A stretch of DNA of 64,000 nt from positions 11,351,001-11,415,000 of the forward strand of contig NC_135254.1 in assembly GCF_964204865.1 (NCBI RefSeq). Reading direction: 5' to 3'. Of the stretch, positions 47,455-62,400 are shown one piece after another. Made by a program: the position numbers and the translations under genes. Source of the stretch: Styela clava. Its lineage: Eukaryota > Chordata > Ascidiacea > Stolidobranchia > Styelidae. The stretch's first letter is position 1. The number at the start of each line of letters is the position of its first letter. The notes below the pieces were generated by a model. It was not told the DNA's origin. It saw only the letters and a program-made list of their open reading frames with translations, and ran no database searches.

Positions 47455-50400
47455 CTACTTGACTAGTTTAATGTCCCCCACAGCTAAAGCTACATATGAC
47501 TGATGATTTCAAAAAACATTAAAATTCCTTTTTATCTGTGAGTCATCCTCGAGACCACTTTGTGCCTAGCGCATAAAATCTGCCAGCATCAATTTACCAC
47601 CAGCCTACTGCGTATTATGACTTCATTTGACATCTGCCATTTATTGAATGATGCAAATAACAATTTTGAATTTCAAAGGCAGAAACACTGTTAATATTAT
47701 CTCACTAATCTGTTTGAATTAGCAAGAGACCACGAGACATACGTACTACTCACCAAAGCTTTTTTTTCTGAAAAAGGCTTTTAATATTCAACATGATATG
47801 TCAATTATTATTTATAGTAGCATAAACAATGGTACAATAAACAAAGAGATTGAATTTTCGTGTTTTTTGTTTTGTTTTTACTGATGCTTCTCCAGTAGTT
47901 CACAACATTAATTATACATTCCTCTTAAAAGGTATTATAAAAAGAAAAAAGTGAACTCAACTTAATATATAAATAAGACATTAATTCATTTATATATATA
48001 CATATATGCTTTGTTTTTTTTATCTGAAAGTTACTTAATTTTCTAGTGGTTCATTATTAGATACAATACTGTAGAAGTAGTAAAAACTCTACTTATGCGT
48101 ATGTTAAGCTGATACAATGCTACTTTTTAGGCGAAAACCATTTACTTCTTGTACCTTATGAACACTGATCGAATATTCGGATATATTCGAAATCAGTTAT
48201 ATTCTTGATAATAAGTTTATAGTTTATGATTAATCACAATAAAAGCGACAACTAACTAAGATACTATTCATTAATGCTAAGTAGAAGGCAGTGAACAGAG
48301 ATTGACGCTGGGTTTTAAAGTAGTGCAAGTGAATACTGTGGTTAGGAATAAAGATTATTCGAAGAAAAATATCGTGTTTCGTTTATCGTTTGGACACTGA
48401 TAGATTCAAGAAATATATTTAAAGATGAAAAGCACCGTATACACATCGCAGTTTAAAAAATATCTGACCACCAAACTTATTACAAACATATTATTTACTT
48501 GTTCGAGTGATTTATACAGTATTGATGATGAAAATTGAAGTATTTTTAATTACACTTCGAAAGTCGGTGATGTCATGGATAGACTATTTTCGTATATGCG
48601 TCACATCAAGTTTAGCATACGTTTAAAATAGTTTTGTATTTTATCTCAAATCTGAGACTGACAATGAAAGGATTAACAAGGATTAACTGTTAATAGTGAT
48701 TTCCATCCAATTCTGATTCCTCACGTGACAAATTAGATTCTTCTTCGTGATGTGAACGTCGCATGTCGTTCTCGTCATCACAAGTCGAAACAATGTATCG
48801 TGTTAAGATTATAGTTTTAAAAATGCACCGATTTACACAATTTCTCAAATTTAGATTTGTTATTGTGGTAACTCTGGTTGGGCGTGAGTTTCGGATTTGT
48901 CAGCAAAGTTACGCCCGTTATGATGCGCATAGATGAGGTGCTGTTAACTTGCTACCGAAGCGTAATAGAACAAATATGTGGTAGAAGGACGTGGCGTGAA
49001 ATTGTAAAAAATCCATGACTTGTTTCCAATTCATTATTATTATTTTCAATACTGTATGTCAGTCAGCAGATGTCAAAAAAGTTACATATTCTACAAAATT
49101 AGATTTCACGTCTTTCTTTTTCAGGAAGCGATATTTGGGAATGTGTTTTGCTGATCGAGTTATTTTATCTCACGACTAACCAGGTGCAATAAGAACAAAT
49201 CTTTGCATATGTTTTCACCTTGATTTAAGTTTATTAATTGTAGTATTGTGACAAATCATCTGTTTTCACTGACGCGATAGATGGTTGATATAATGATGAG
49301 AAATCCTCTTCAACAGGGCTATAGATTCGGAAAATGATAATTTTGACGAAATAAATAAACGTTTTTTGCCCCTGTCGTTTTGTATTTGTTTTATGGGATT
49401 GGAATATAAAAATTTTATTTATGTATAGAGATTACAATGCATTTCTAACAAAACCTACCTATCACATTCAATTCCATACGTAATGTAAAGGATCTCAATT
49501 TGTACCAACTCGAAAAAATCTCAGCAGATGACATCGTTAAAAATTTCCAATCACTGTGTGAACGATTGAAGGAGAGAAATATTTCAGCCATTTGTTTTCA
49601 TGTCCAAAACCGGACGCCATAAGTACCCGCCCTCGTAATACTGAATATTTTTACTGTGAGTCACCGTGGGTTCACATTCCTTACGACCTTTTGGTATTGT
49701 GTACACATGCTAGGGCCGAATTAAAATCGGGCTCTTGTGATTCGAATAGCGTATGGCAAAAACTTGCTTTTACAGTATGCCACCCACACGATTTCCGTTT
49801 TGTCCCTAAAAATAAATCTGAAAAGGATACTGGTATGTTCAGTACTCTTCTGGTTACTAGTCTTTTGTCAGTTTAGATATGCAGAAAACGCCCGAATTCG
49901 GTCATACTTTCGTCACGCGGTATTCTGTGTAATTTCCCAACAGAACTTTTTCGGGCTTCAGGTCGAAACCCGTTATAATAATATAATTGAGCTAGTAATG
50001 TGATGATGAGTAACAATAATTGTTATTGTTTTACGACCACATTTCAACTGACCCGTTCGGTCAGGTCAATCATATCCTTTGGTAGAATGGGCTGGTCGAA
50101 AATAGTCCTTATCCAGTTAGGAATATCGATCTGCTTACAGAAAAGGAATTTTTTTTTAATTGTTCAGCTTTTTATGTTTTTCGGAATACTCTGGTGGCGT
50201 TGTTTTTACTCGTACTCAATCGTGCTTCGTCGTCATATTTTTTTGTTTGGATATTTGTAGCTCACCAGACTTGCACACTTACCATAATATGTTCATAGAA
50301 AGCGACCAAAATGGTTTAGTTTTATTGAGCGTTGGCTTAACCTGTATTGTATTGTGTCAAACGTATACTCTTCCTATCCAAAGTGCTGAATATACTGAAC

Positions 50401-53400
50401 TGTCACTGCTATACTTGGTGTGGTCGTGAACTCACTACCACCTGTAGATCTAAGCTACAATACAGCGATTTTCAGCCGACCTTGCGTACTTGACCTTTGC
50501 CGAAATATACGCTGTATTTCTACGGTTCGTTATGGTACCATGTTCATTATTCTTAACGAAACTACAGAATATCTTTCGAAACTGAAAATGTGAATATTTT
50601 GAGCGGATTAATAATTAAATCATAGTGGCAGAGTAGCTTCAAACTTCATTTTGAATTTAGCAATCAAACTTTTATTCAAATCAGCTTTTTTGTCATCGTT
50701 TTGTTGATAAGAGAAATGAAATCGCCAAATATTTAACCCAATGTGATGAACCAGTCTAATCCAATTTTTGGTTTTATTTCGGGTTTTCAACTAAATCATT
50801 TTTGTAATATCGGTTTCCAGTCTGAGTCATTCTTTCAATACAGCTTTGAATAAGTGAAATTTTTCTGATTATTTTTTACCGTGGATTCGTTTTGAAGATA
50901 TAAATATGCTATGTGCAATTTCATAGATGAGTTCATTTGGAAATTGAATTACATGGAACACGAGTAATAAATTTAAGTAACCTTTGACGGCGATGTTATT
51001 TGCTAAATCATTGTTACCTAAACTCTGACATTTTGAATTTCATACTATAGGACTATCCAGTATATCTCGTTTTTTGGCTAATTCCACTTTGTTTGTCTTT
51101 CTTCAGTTACCTGGGAAGAAGGTGGTATACTCTCGATACAATTTCTGACGTTATATAAGTTTGGATCAAATTACCCATTCGATATATGAGTGAATAAAAG
51201 AATGGAAATTGCCGTAGGATAATAATTATTATTTCGGGGCGATCTTTTGAAACAAAATATCGTGATCATGAAAATATTTGAACTTGAAGTAGACATCAAA
51301 CATTTGTTTACCGACTATTCGACACAATGACTGTCTGCACTATAACAAAAATTCGGTATATATGATGGAATATAACTATATCGGGTGCTGCTTCATCAGA
51401 AGGCGCAGTTAAATATACACTCGAAAGCTTTAGAACCGGCTATAACGAAGCTTAATAAAACGTTCCCCACAATTTCGTTTTAATAACCAAGAAAGAGATT
51501 TAGTACATCGTAAAAATATTTTTTCCTTTTTTTTTTATCGTAATTGTATGTTTGACACATGCTGAAGGTTAATACCAAAGTATATATAATATATTGGACC
51601 ATCCCATCTTTTCCTATAACCTATGTCTCATGTAATTCTTATGAAATTCTTATTTGAGTAAAGTCACATGACTTGTTATATAGAGTATTTATCGCTCAAG
51701 ATTTGGTTTTTTTTGTCGGACAATTTTTGTTATTGAGCCGTAGTACTTCATTTAATTTATGTTACAAAATGTGGTCTTGTTAATCTCCAAAAATATGATC
51801 TTTTGTAAGATAACAACTTTTAAATGCGTCATCCGAAGTGAAAGTCAGGTATTGTTAATTCAACTGCATAATTTCTCAATATCAAGTAACTCAAAAGAAA
51901 GGAAGCAAAAACAGTTTGGAATTGAAGATTCAAGTAAACTCACTTTTCACATCAACTAAATATCCATAAATCATTAGATTGTCTGCGATTTGCGAAGCTA
52001 TTTAGATGATTCTGTATTTAAATGGGTATCTTAGTTAAAGTATTATTCCTATGTTATTTCCCATACGAAAGTACATAGCAAGCTCATTCCTCTGATTACT
52101 ATAAATAAGTTTTCAATTTGCTTAATCTATTTCTAGATTATGCATGTCCTAAGATAGAAAAAAACTATAAATGGCATCTTTATAATTCGTTCTATTGATT
52201 GGGAATATGTTCACTGTTTAAATAAGTCCTAAACCTGGAAATCCTATTTCAATTCACCACAAAGACCTTAATTGGTTATAAACATTTAGAATCTTTTGTT
52301 AGTCTACCTTTGTGATTGATAAACCAGCCTCAACTTAAATTTGAATTAGCGTTAGTAGAGTGGATAGCTTGACTACGCTTTTTATTTTTATATTTGTGTA
52401 TTCAAATAACGATTTTTCATTTTGTATGGAAAGCGTGGTATAAAAAATGACTTGTTGTATTGAATGTACCACAGAGCGAGAGGCAAGAGTAGTATTTATA
52501 ATTTTGTTTTTTGCTGGCTTTTTTGCCTATAATATAGAACTGCGAATAATTTAGTATCTGTATTTGGTTGAAATGGGTAGCTCTCTGTTCAGCGTGACTG
52601 TTAGTTTTGTTTAGTTGTGACGCGATTTTATTTGTAATGATGAAATATGGTTTAATTTTCAAGATCTTAATCGCAAATTTCAAATTAGTATTATCTAATT
52701 CAGCATCAGTATTCTTTTCTTCTGAAAATAAAACAAAATATGTTTGTTGTTCAATGGATAATTGTAGTTTTTCTATGGTTGTTAACGCGTTTTCTCTTCT
52801 CATCTGGTATAATTGCTTTCCAGATTCCTCTGGCACCTTCTTTTTGTGTGTTTGTGTTTCGACACAACCCCGAAGGTTGTAAATATAACAGGCTTATTGT
52901 CAGGACTAGTTGTTCAACCCTTATCTTGAATCTTTTTTAAAAATGAAAATGGAATATGATATTAACGATGGTTTTTCTGAATTTTGTGATATAGATTATT
53001 AAATATACTCAACGGTAGAGTTCAATACGTGATGAATTCGAATTTAAATCGGATAATGGAATATTTAAAATGATAACTTTTCGGATATTTCTTCAGTTTT
53101 TCAAACTAAACTTCAATTAAAAATTTCATAAATTTACCTAATACACTAATCTATGACTGAACAATACTTTTCTCGGTCATTCCAAATTGTTTTATCCTTC
53201 CGCCGAAAACAAAATGGCGAAAATGCGTCGCCCTTCGAATAACGGGTGTCGTCAAAATACACGTGTTAAGTTCTTACGTCAAGTCAGGCATGATGATCAG
53301 CCCACGCACTGCGTAAATTCTGTCGCCCTTCAGTCGTTCGAGCGAACGATTTTTGCGCAACGTTGTTTGCGCTGAATTCCTTCTCGGGCTATTTTTGTAC

Positions 53401-56400
53401 CAAGACATCCTGCGATTAAAGGAAACCCTATCTTCGAATCGCCGCTGAAGTCGAAACCATTTGTGCGTGTTGGAGCCTTGAAGGAAAACAAAACGGACAC
53501 AAGGTACTTTAGGATATGGTGTGACTGTCAGGTCATCTAAAATGCCTAGATTCTATATATAGCGGTATTCATAGTTGCTGTGTTTAGTTGGCGATCTCCT
53601 TTGCTCAGCAAATGCCTGCTTGACGTTTCAGTCTCTGCTAGAATCGAGTGGTCATTTGCCTTCCTTTTTTTCCTTTTCAAAATCTGAATGGATTTTGTAG
53701 ATAATAAATCTTGTCAATGTGGCGAAACTGCCAGGAAAAAAAGTCTGAATTATTTACACGCTTTATATACCCACATATCATCTATATTACATCTGCCATC
53801 CAGACTACAGTAGCCTGCTTGAAGTTTAACGTAGTCCACACCATTTATACGTGCTGTGAGCTAAAAATTTCATTTGAGGACCTGAAACATGACCAAATTC
53901 TGTAGTGACGAAATAGCTTATATTATCATTGGCAATATGTGCAACCCGAAAGCCCGGTGGTGCAATTTCTTTAAAGATGCCGAATCTTGGCGATGCACTA
54001 TGTAGTTGATGAAATATGGAAGGTTTTTTGGTACAAATGGTTTCGGCTATGAGCACTCGTAAGATTTACAGAATCAACAACGGAATGAACCATCCACGGA
54101 ATACCGCAAGTGTATGTTTGTAAATATTTTAGAGAACAAAACAAGTTTAAAAATAGCCAATTTTCACCTTTATACATAGTAATTCAATCTATTCATAGAC
54201 GGCTTTTATTTACTTTCGTCGTTTATAGTTCGCTGTTTGTTCGCTTATGACAACGCCATCCCGACTGTGTGTCTGTTTTCCGAAAACCGGTACGAACTTT
54301 CGGGTCTTTTGTCTGATAGTATAGAGAAGGGAACTTGTACTGTAATAAATTACCTTTACAAAGCCGTCTTACAAAGCTTGGGAGCCTGTATTGTTTGTTT
54401 TAGGACCGGTATTACTAACTAGTTTGGAATGCATTTTCCCGTAAAGTGTTTTTCTTCGTATGATTTCTTTGTCTAAAAAATCGTTTACTCCGACGTGGAA
54501 TGAAATCACGTACATGAATTTTGGAATGACTCACTATGATCAGGTGCATCAAACAAACATAAGTGTAGCTTATAATATTTTATATTTTTATGAGTGTCTT
54601 GATTACGGCATTTCTAGCTAAACTTATTTGATAAATAAATACAATCGTCGCACATTATGTGTTTGAAATTCAATGACAAATTCCGTTTACGGGATGTCTC
54701 ACCGACTTCTTGAAAGATATATAGACAATAATTTGAGGTTGGAAATGTTGTTTTCGCTATGGCATCAAAGGAAATGATATTTTGTCAATTTAGGCATATG
54801 CAGGAATTAACAACAAAGTCTTTACGCTCTTTCGAACAGTGGGGTTCTTTTTTTTTCTTAAATCGTCCGCCATTTTGTTTCTGAAAAGGATACAATTTAT
54901 AATTCAAACAAATTCTTATATATTTTTCTTTATGTTTCCCACTGTAACTTCTTCTGACGTCGTTTTCCGCCATTTTGAAATAATTTATAGATAACAATAT
55001 TGATTATATAAATGATAGATTACTTGAAACAACAATGTGTTTTATCTTAACGACTTTATCAAATAGTGCGATTACATCTCGCGTATAAATAATATTTAAC
55101 AAATTGTAGTGAGTTCCCAATTGTTGCATAAAACATGGCAAATAATCTGCGCAACAATCTTTACCACAAGGCATGATAATATAAACTACTTTTATTCAAT
55201 TAAAATTTTTCTCTCATTTACTTGATGATTAGAAACACTTTTCTCACATCTGATTCATTGGCCTATCATTTGGATTGATTCATTAGACCACGTTGGTCTT
55301 ATGCGCATTCCTTTCCGTTGTATCTAAGTCTTATATTAGCGTAACGTTATAGAAAAAGAGTATATATATAGGCTTGTTGCTGTCGAAATTCACAAACTAA
55401 TGATGGGGAATCGTAGAGATCTTAGTCATCTCTATCGTCCTCCACCTCCAAGGTGTGGTTGGTTTTTGGTACTTTTCGAAAGAAATAATCTACAATTTTT
55501 TCTTTAAATTTTATACTTTTTTTTATTATCATTCGTTCCCGGAGAGAAGCAAAATAATAGGCTTGTTCATATCATCATCTTGGTTCATATCATCGCTTTT
55601 GATTATTGCGTAATAATGTGCACTAAAGGTGAATTCCGCCGGACGTAATACGTCACAACACCCCAGCATGACATGGCTCTTGTTCTGTCGTTTCTCCTAT
55701 GACACTTAAACCAGAAAATCCATTTCCCGCCTTCGGGGAAGAAATTCTTATTTGTGGATATATTACCTAGGTAAACAACGGCGAATCGAATTAAAGAAAA
55801 CCATTCATGTTTTTACAATATTTGTGCTGACCTGGCAAGCCTCTAGTCCACGCAAATTGACGATCTATCTGTCAAAAAGTTCGCAACACTTGACCGGGTT
55901 TCAATAGGATATAGATAACGGGTTTTTGTAGTGTGGAAGTCCTTAATTGTTAAGGATTTTAATGACGTTAATATTATGCAATTTCGCAACAATAAGTTGT
56001 CATTAGGTACATTATGAATTGGCAATACCAGGGTTTAGTTAGACGAATTATCCACATACAATATATTCTGTCTTATGACAATGAAGGTTACAGCACCGGT
56101 TTACTGCATGGCCGCGGTGTACACAGACGGTCTTTACTAATTGTGCATCCAAATGTAGAACCTGATATTTTTTTAACGGGCGATTTCCCACACACTACAC
56201 GGGCTCTTATGCCAAAGGCCAGACCACGGAGAAAATTTGCCCATTTCTTGTTGAAAACTATAACAGCCAGTGAATGAAATTTTACAGCAATAAGTCATCT
56301 ATTATGCTGATTGTTATCAATTACATTTTCTCGGTGTTGAAAATAAATACTTATCATTCTGTGTGTCACATTGTTTGTATCTTCAGGCAAAATCTAAAAT

Positions 56401-59400
56401 GGCAAATTAGTCAGTCCACTGAGTGATAAACCATTTCATAATGTAAAAAAAATCGAAATTATCCCACTTACCAGATACAGGTATTGTGAAATTTGGAAAT
56501 AGTTGAAAATTTGAGCGAGGGTGATTTAAAAGATTGGACTATCTTCTTCAACTGAACTTCAATAGTATTCAACTAATAAATATTGTGATATCGTGATAAA
56601 ATACCACTTATTGAACTTGGAGGGTATATATTGATCTTTGTGGTAAATTGTTGTTGTTGATGTTAGGAAAGGAAACATATTTCTGCAAAACCTATAAACA
56701 TTCAAGTTTCATTACTTAAGAAGAAAGAATTCACAAAAAACGCTACTCCTCATATTGTTAGTCAAATATTTTGCGCTTCATTTTAATTCATGGGTACGTT
56801 CAATAATATATATCTTTGCGTACTTATATATATACCCGCCATTCCAGCAAAGATCTCACCGGTACCAATGCGCGACCTTGTCCATATATTTGAAGATTGC
56901 TTTCTTTTGTTAAGATTAAAAACGTACAAAAATAGCTTCAGACAAGACTACCAACCCATTCGTATTATTTTAAAACTATTTTCCGTTAATATCCTAAGCA
57001 CATTCCACTAAACAGCTGACATGGTTGCATGCATCGATGAAATCCGAAACATTTCCTTATTTAGTAAACCCGCGCCAATATCGCGTTGGACATTTTCTGG
57101 AAAGTACCCGATTGAAGGATAAGATATAATCTGGATATTGCGCAATAAGAATTATGTATAATATTCTGTTATTCAGCGATTGATACATTCGGACTAGTGT
57201 GCTTGTTATTGACTGCAATTTACCAAGCAAAATTAATATACTGGTACTCTATAAATTTCTGAAATGACAATGATTACGCAACTATAGTTTCATTGGTAGC
57301 CCTTTTCGCTAGTTTATTTGGCTCGATATTTCAAGAAAAAACATAGATTTTTGAATCCGTTCGACTACACTCACTACAGGAATAATTGTTAAAATATGTC
57401 CTCAATGTGATAGTTTCAATCACTAAATCATATTACCACCGAAATTAAATACAAACTGATATAATTGCAAATATATATTTTTCTTCTAATAAAGATATAA
57501 CTGAATCGTATGGTTATTATAACATAAAGTGTTGAACTAAGCATTCAACTTTTCGTTATGCATTAGTACCCTTGAAGTATCTGTGAACGCCAAAATGCGC
57601 TGGCCAGTATAATTAAAGTTTTCTTTTAGAATTAGCGTGGGAAAGTTCTGTTGGCTAGACAACGCCAAGGTTGTGTCATCTGATTGATTAATTCCATACA
57701 TGAATGACTCATAAAAACTGCCTTTACTTTTAACGTTAGGTCTTGCAAAACTAGTTCTGGTTGTCATAAGTATATACCAGTTCCATAGGATGATAACATA
57801 CTTAAATTTAAACCATCGGTTATAATTTTAAGTTGTTAAAATGTGCCTTTATGACAAGATTCGCCTGTCCCTTTTATTTGAATTAGTCAATGCATAGGTA
57901 TGGTCCATTCTTTGATTAGGTATTTTTGAAAGGTATTGGTCACTGATTGGATTTCCTCTATTGTGCTTTTGTTCTTTGCTAACGAGCCGTCATCTAACAA
58001 TTAACCACAAAGGTTTTCCGGGGTCAGCGGTTATCTCCTGTATTGCGAAATGGACTTCGAACGAATGTTCCGATTCTCTCGTTTTCCATTCTCTCTTTTC
58101 TGCTTTCAAATTCTATCTTTTATCGCAATAAATGACGTAGTTGTCTCTCATTTTCCTTGTTCTCTCTTTCATTATCTCGGCTGGAATACTAAATTCAAAA
58201 TTGGGCTGGGATGGCGAAACAACACTTTTTGTACTATTGGTGCAGACCGCCGTCGGGATACGACTTTCTCGGGATTAGGCAATTTTTGTTCAAAAATTAT
58301 ATTGTTGAGCTAATCAACAGGATATAGTCGCAAATCATATGTGAGTCAGATTTTAGATTGAGTCAGGATTTTGGAAAATACCTATGAACTATATTTTTCC
58401 CGACAACCGCTCGACGGGATTTGGTAGTCATGGACGCCGCCTTAGATTTTGACTTATTACTTACCGAAAGGAGTCTGGGTTAAAAACTATTGAGTCGCTA
58501 TAATTCTTTTTGCAACATAGATTAGCGTTTGGGTTACTTCGGATTGTCTGCATTCGGATATACAAAAATACGGACTAGTTTGAAGAGGCAATATCATCTT
58601 TTGTCGAGTATCATCAATGACTTTTGTTCAACTGATATTGATCGCATCGCAGGTCTAGCAGACCAATGAAGTCATTGTGGATGTGAACTATCTCATTCCA
58701 GTAATTTTCGCGCCTCGTTTGGTCGTTGACTTTATGATGACGTGTCGCTCTTGAAATGGGGTGATATGGTGTGATATCTGACTTTGTTTGTATTTCTCAA
58801 GTACTTCAGTGTTTCGAAATTTGACTAATAGACGAAATAACTCATGCATATGATTAGAGATTTCCGAACTTTTCGAATTAATAATGTAAAAATCTTTATG
58901 TGTTTAACATGAAGTATTGACTGTATTAACTTTATTTATGAAGAATATTGATTATCGGGGGATTTATTTACATATTTTTGTGATGCTAAATATGGCATAT
59001 TCGATTTTGCTGCACGATAGATCTGAAATTTTCAATGCTTTTTGGCCCACTACTTAATACATAATTCCAAACTGTTTCGATTTTTGCAAATCGGTGCAAC
59101 TACCTCCAAATCATTCTATTGACTAAAGTTTGTAAAATCACAAAATTATAAAGAAATTTATATTCTGCATATAAAATGTTAAAGTGCGATTTTCTCTTTT
59201 ACAAAGTTTTAGATTCAGAGAAAATATAATTCTTTTCCAGTTAGGTGACATATGATTGAATACAGGCTAAGACTTGGCACGGGTACCGTAGGGCCAGTTT
59301 CAATCCCTCGAGACCAATACACAAAGCTGTATTGTACGCGACGAGACGGACCGCCATTGACTATTTCGCAACATCGGCGGCAGACGGGATAGTTCGTCGC

Positions 59401-62400
59401 CACCATCCATCTACGCTCTCGGCCAGTTCTTGGCCGTCGTCAACAGCCAGCGAGCCAGACAAGAGGCATTAATATCGTACGTGACTAGCCTGACATAACA
59501 GACGAAAAACCAAATTTAAATATTCAAGAATATGGCCGCTTTACGCACACAGCGGGAACTTGGTCAACGACGGCGCCGCCGTCGTCGATACCGTGGTATT
59601 CTCTTATTCCGCCCATGACGAAAACCGGTTAGATTTAGCGAGGTGGTTTAGTTTCATGGTGGTTTCGAATTGGGTTATTGTGTATTAGTTTATAACATAA
59701 AAATAGGTACATTGATACTGTAAAATAAATGACTTCATTTCAAAATATTGTACTGCTTATAAATAAAATATATAATTGTGCTCAACCGTTCCAAATTGTG
59801 TTGCATGTTTCAAATATTTTATCTTTTCTGCTTTTGGGCGTGGTACTATACATTCGGTGCTTTAGTTCAACACAAATTGGAAATATACTTTTTCTCGAAG
59901 TTTCTTTATAATAGAAGCATTGAAATATATTTTTGCAATTGAATTGGTTTGCATATAAACTTTATGTGCATTACATTTACGTCTTTTTCGGTTATCCGAG
60001 AACAGTCTTATTTTTTTGATTATAAGTTCGTGATCTTCAGTCGCGTTGTTTTGATTGTGTCGGTACTCGGTATGCCTTCCCTTTCTTCGTGGTAATTTCT
60101 GTATTGCCATTTGTTGTTATTTGTTATGGATGTGCGTGCTTCGCGGTCTGGCAACGGCCAAAACCGAAAAGTTTGATTCGAGAGTGGAAATCACCTACGC
60201 ATAATAACCCGGATGTCAGCGTGGCCATACTTAGATAACATGATTTTTGTGATGAACTGATATCGCTGTGAAACTGCCGCGGAATAGACTGCTTGAAATT
60301 ATGATTAATTTATATGATATTTTTTGGAAATAATTCTCATGCTCTCAAACATTCATGGAGATGATACTTGAGAACATAAGCAAAAATTTATTTCAAGCGG
60401 GCCAATATTGAAGTTCGAATCATCCCACCAACTAATCATTTCATTGAACGCTGAGGCACAATCGAAAATCCGTCTATGGAAATTTCTGTGGGTCCCCTTT
60501 CCCTTGGTGCCCTAGACACATACTTATTTTGCTTAGGGATTAATCCAGCTCAGTCTAATAGTTACAATGAATTTTATATGCAGGACAGAAATTTTTATTT
60601 GTTTTTTTCTTCAGTATTTTCTTCATATTGCGTAATTCAAATTTTCTCAATCTTTTGTGACCGTGTCATCTTATCTTGGCATTGACTATAGACTGCTGTT
60701 AAAGATTCATGTGAACAAGGCGTGTCCCACGATTTTTAACACTAATGTATTGCCGGCAAGGAGAAAGTAAATACACGAGTTTCTCTTTACGGCGATCCTA
60801 CGTGACTAGAATTCTTTCATTATGGTTGATTTTCGAGAAAACGCGACTCTAACGACTGTGTAAATATCATTTAAATCGTGGTATGTTCAGCGAACGACGG
60901 GGCAGTCGATGTTGAGTGACCAACGAAAGTCGCTTCAAGTGAGATTATCGTAAAAAGAATCATTGTGAAATTGACGTCATCATCCGGGTCGGATGTTCTG
61001 TGAATCACGCAAGACCAAAGAGTAGTGTTATATATTGCTGCGTGTTATAAAATATAGATTATGATTTTAAAATTGTTTATAGAGTATACATTTAAACTAT
61101 TTTGGAAACTGTTTTGCGGATTTCATATTTTATCGTACCGTCATATTCTTTAATGCGTCATATTTCAGTATCTTACTGTGCCTGTACTTCCTAAATTTGT
61201 TCACAAATCAATAATATGTCCGGTTTTACATATGAATAATTCTTATAACATAATAAATGTTATTGGGTAATAAGTTGCTTACTTCAATAATACTGTCATC
61301 GTCTTTGACGTGTTGGTTTTGCCAAGTAAGTGTTGTCATCTTCCCGCGAGCGGTTTCCACTCTTGTCGGTATGGAGACGTTTCAACGATATGGATGTCGC
61401 CCCCTAAGATGCCAGACAGCTACGCCGTCATTTGTTTTTATTACTCAATACAGGGTCGCGGCCATAGGTTGTCTGGTCGTCTATCGGGTATATTAGTCTA
61501 TAGTAGCTCAGATATTAAAATCAATTTTAAAATCAATGATTTTATTTTTCTTTCGAATTTTGCTTTGATCAGTTCGCCGAATGCATGACATTATAGAATT
61601 TCTTTTGTAGGGAGATAAGTGATGTCATTATTTATCCGCGTATCATTTCTATTAGATGTCAGTTTTTTTGATGAAATACTGCTTGAATATTCATCATTAA
61701 AACCTGTTTACTTATATATAGTCATGCTATTTAGCAAATAGGTCATTTCGAATAGCATACACAGTGCACAATTATTTGTTCTCAAATACCAAGTCATGCC
61801 AACATTTTGAGAAATAATCTTTCAATTTCATCATTTGTATTTGAATAGTATTGGCCGAAAGCCGTGTCATGGTTCACAAGTTAATTCGTTTATTCGAATC
61901 ACGTCCATATGATACGTTTTTCAATATCAAAATTTACTTTCAATGACGTCATCGTGATTTGTGGTGAAAGGAACTGCGCATCTCACACGCTAGAAAAAAG
62001 TCGCCCAGCTTAAAGAATTTTTCAATATTGTGAAGACGATGAATCATCAAGCCTGCTTATATAAATCGCGCGTGACCATGTCGTACTTACTATATTTAAA
62101 CGACAGAGGATGGCGGACCTGTGGTGTCGGTCATTTCCAACTTCGACCGTTCAGTAACCACATCACGTTTGAAATAGTTATGATACTCAGATGGAATACC
62201 AGTGAGAGTTTTTGAGAGGACAGGCTCTTTCTAGAAAAGTAGACAATATAGCGCATGATACTTTATTACTACTTAGTACTAGACAGTAAGTGTCACTTTC
62301 GTACACAGCGCTTGCACTCTTTATATTACATTTCAGTTGCGCTTGTATCTATACTGAAGGCTTGTCGATTCAGTGTAAGTTGAATTTGGATTCTCTCCTT

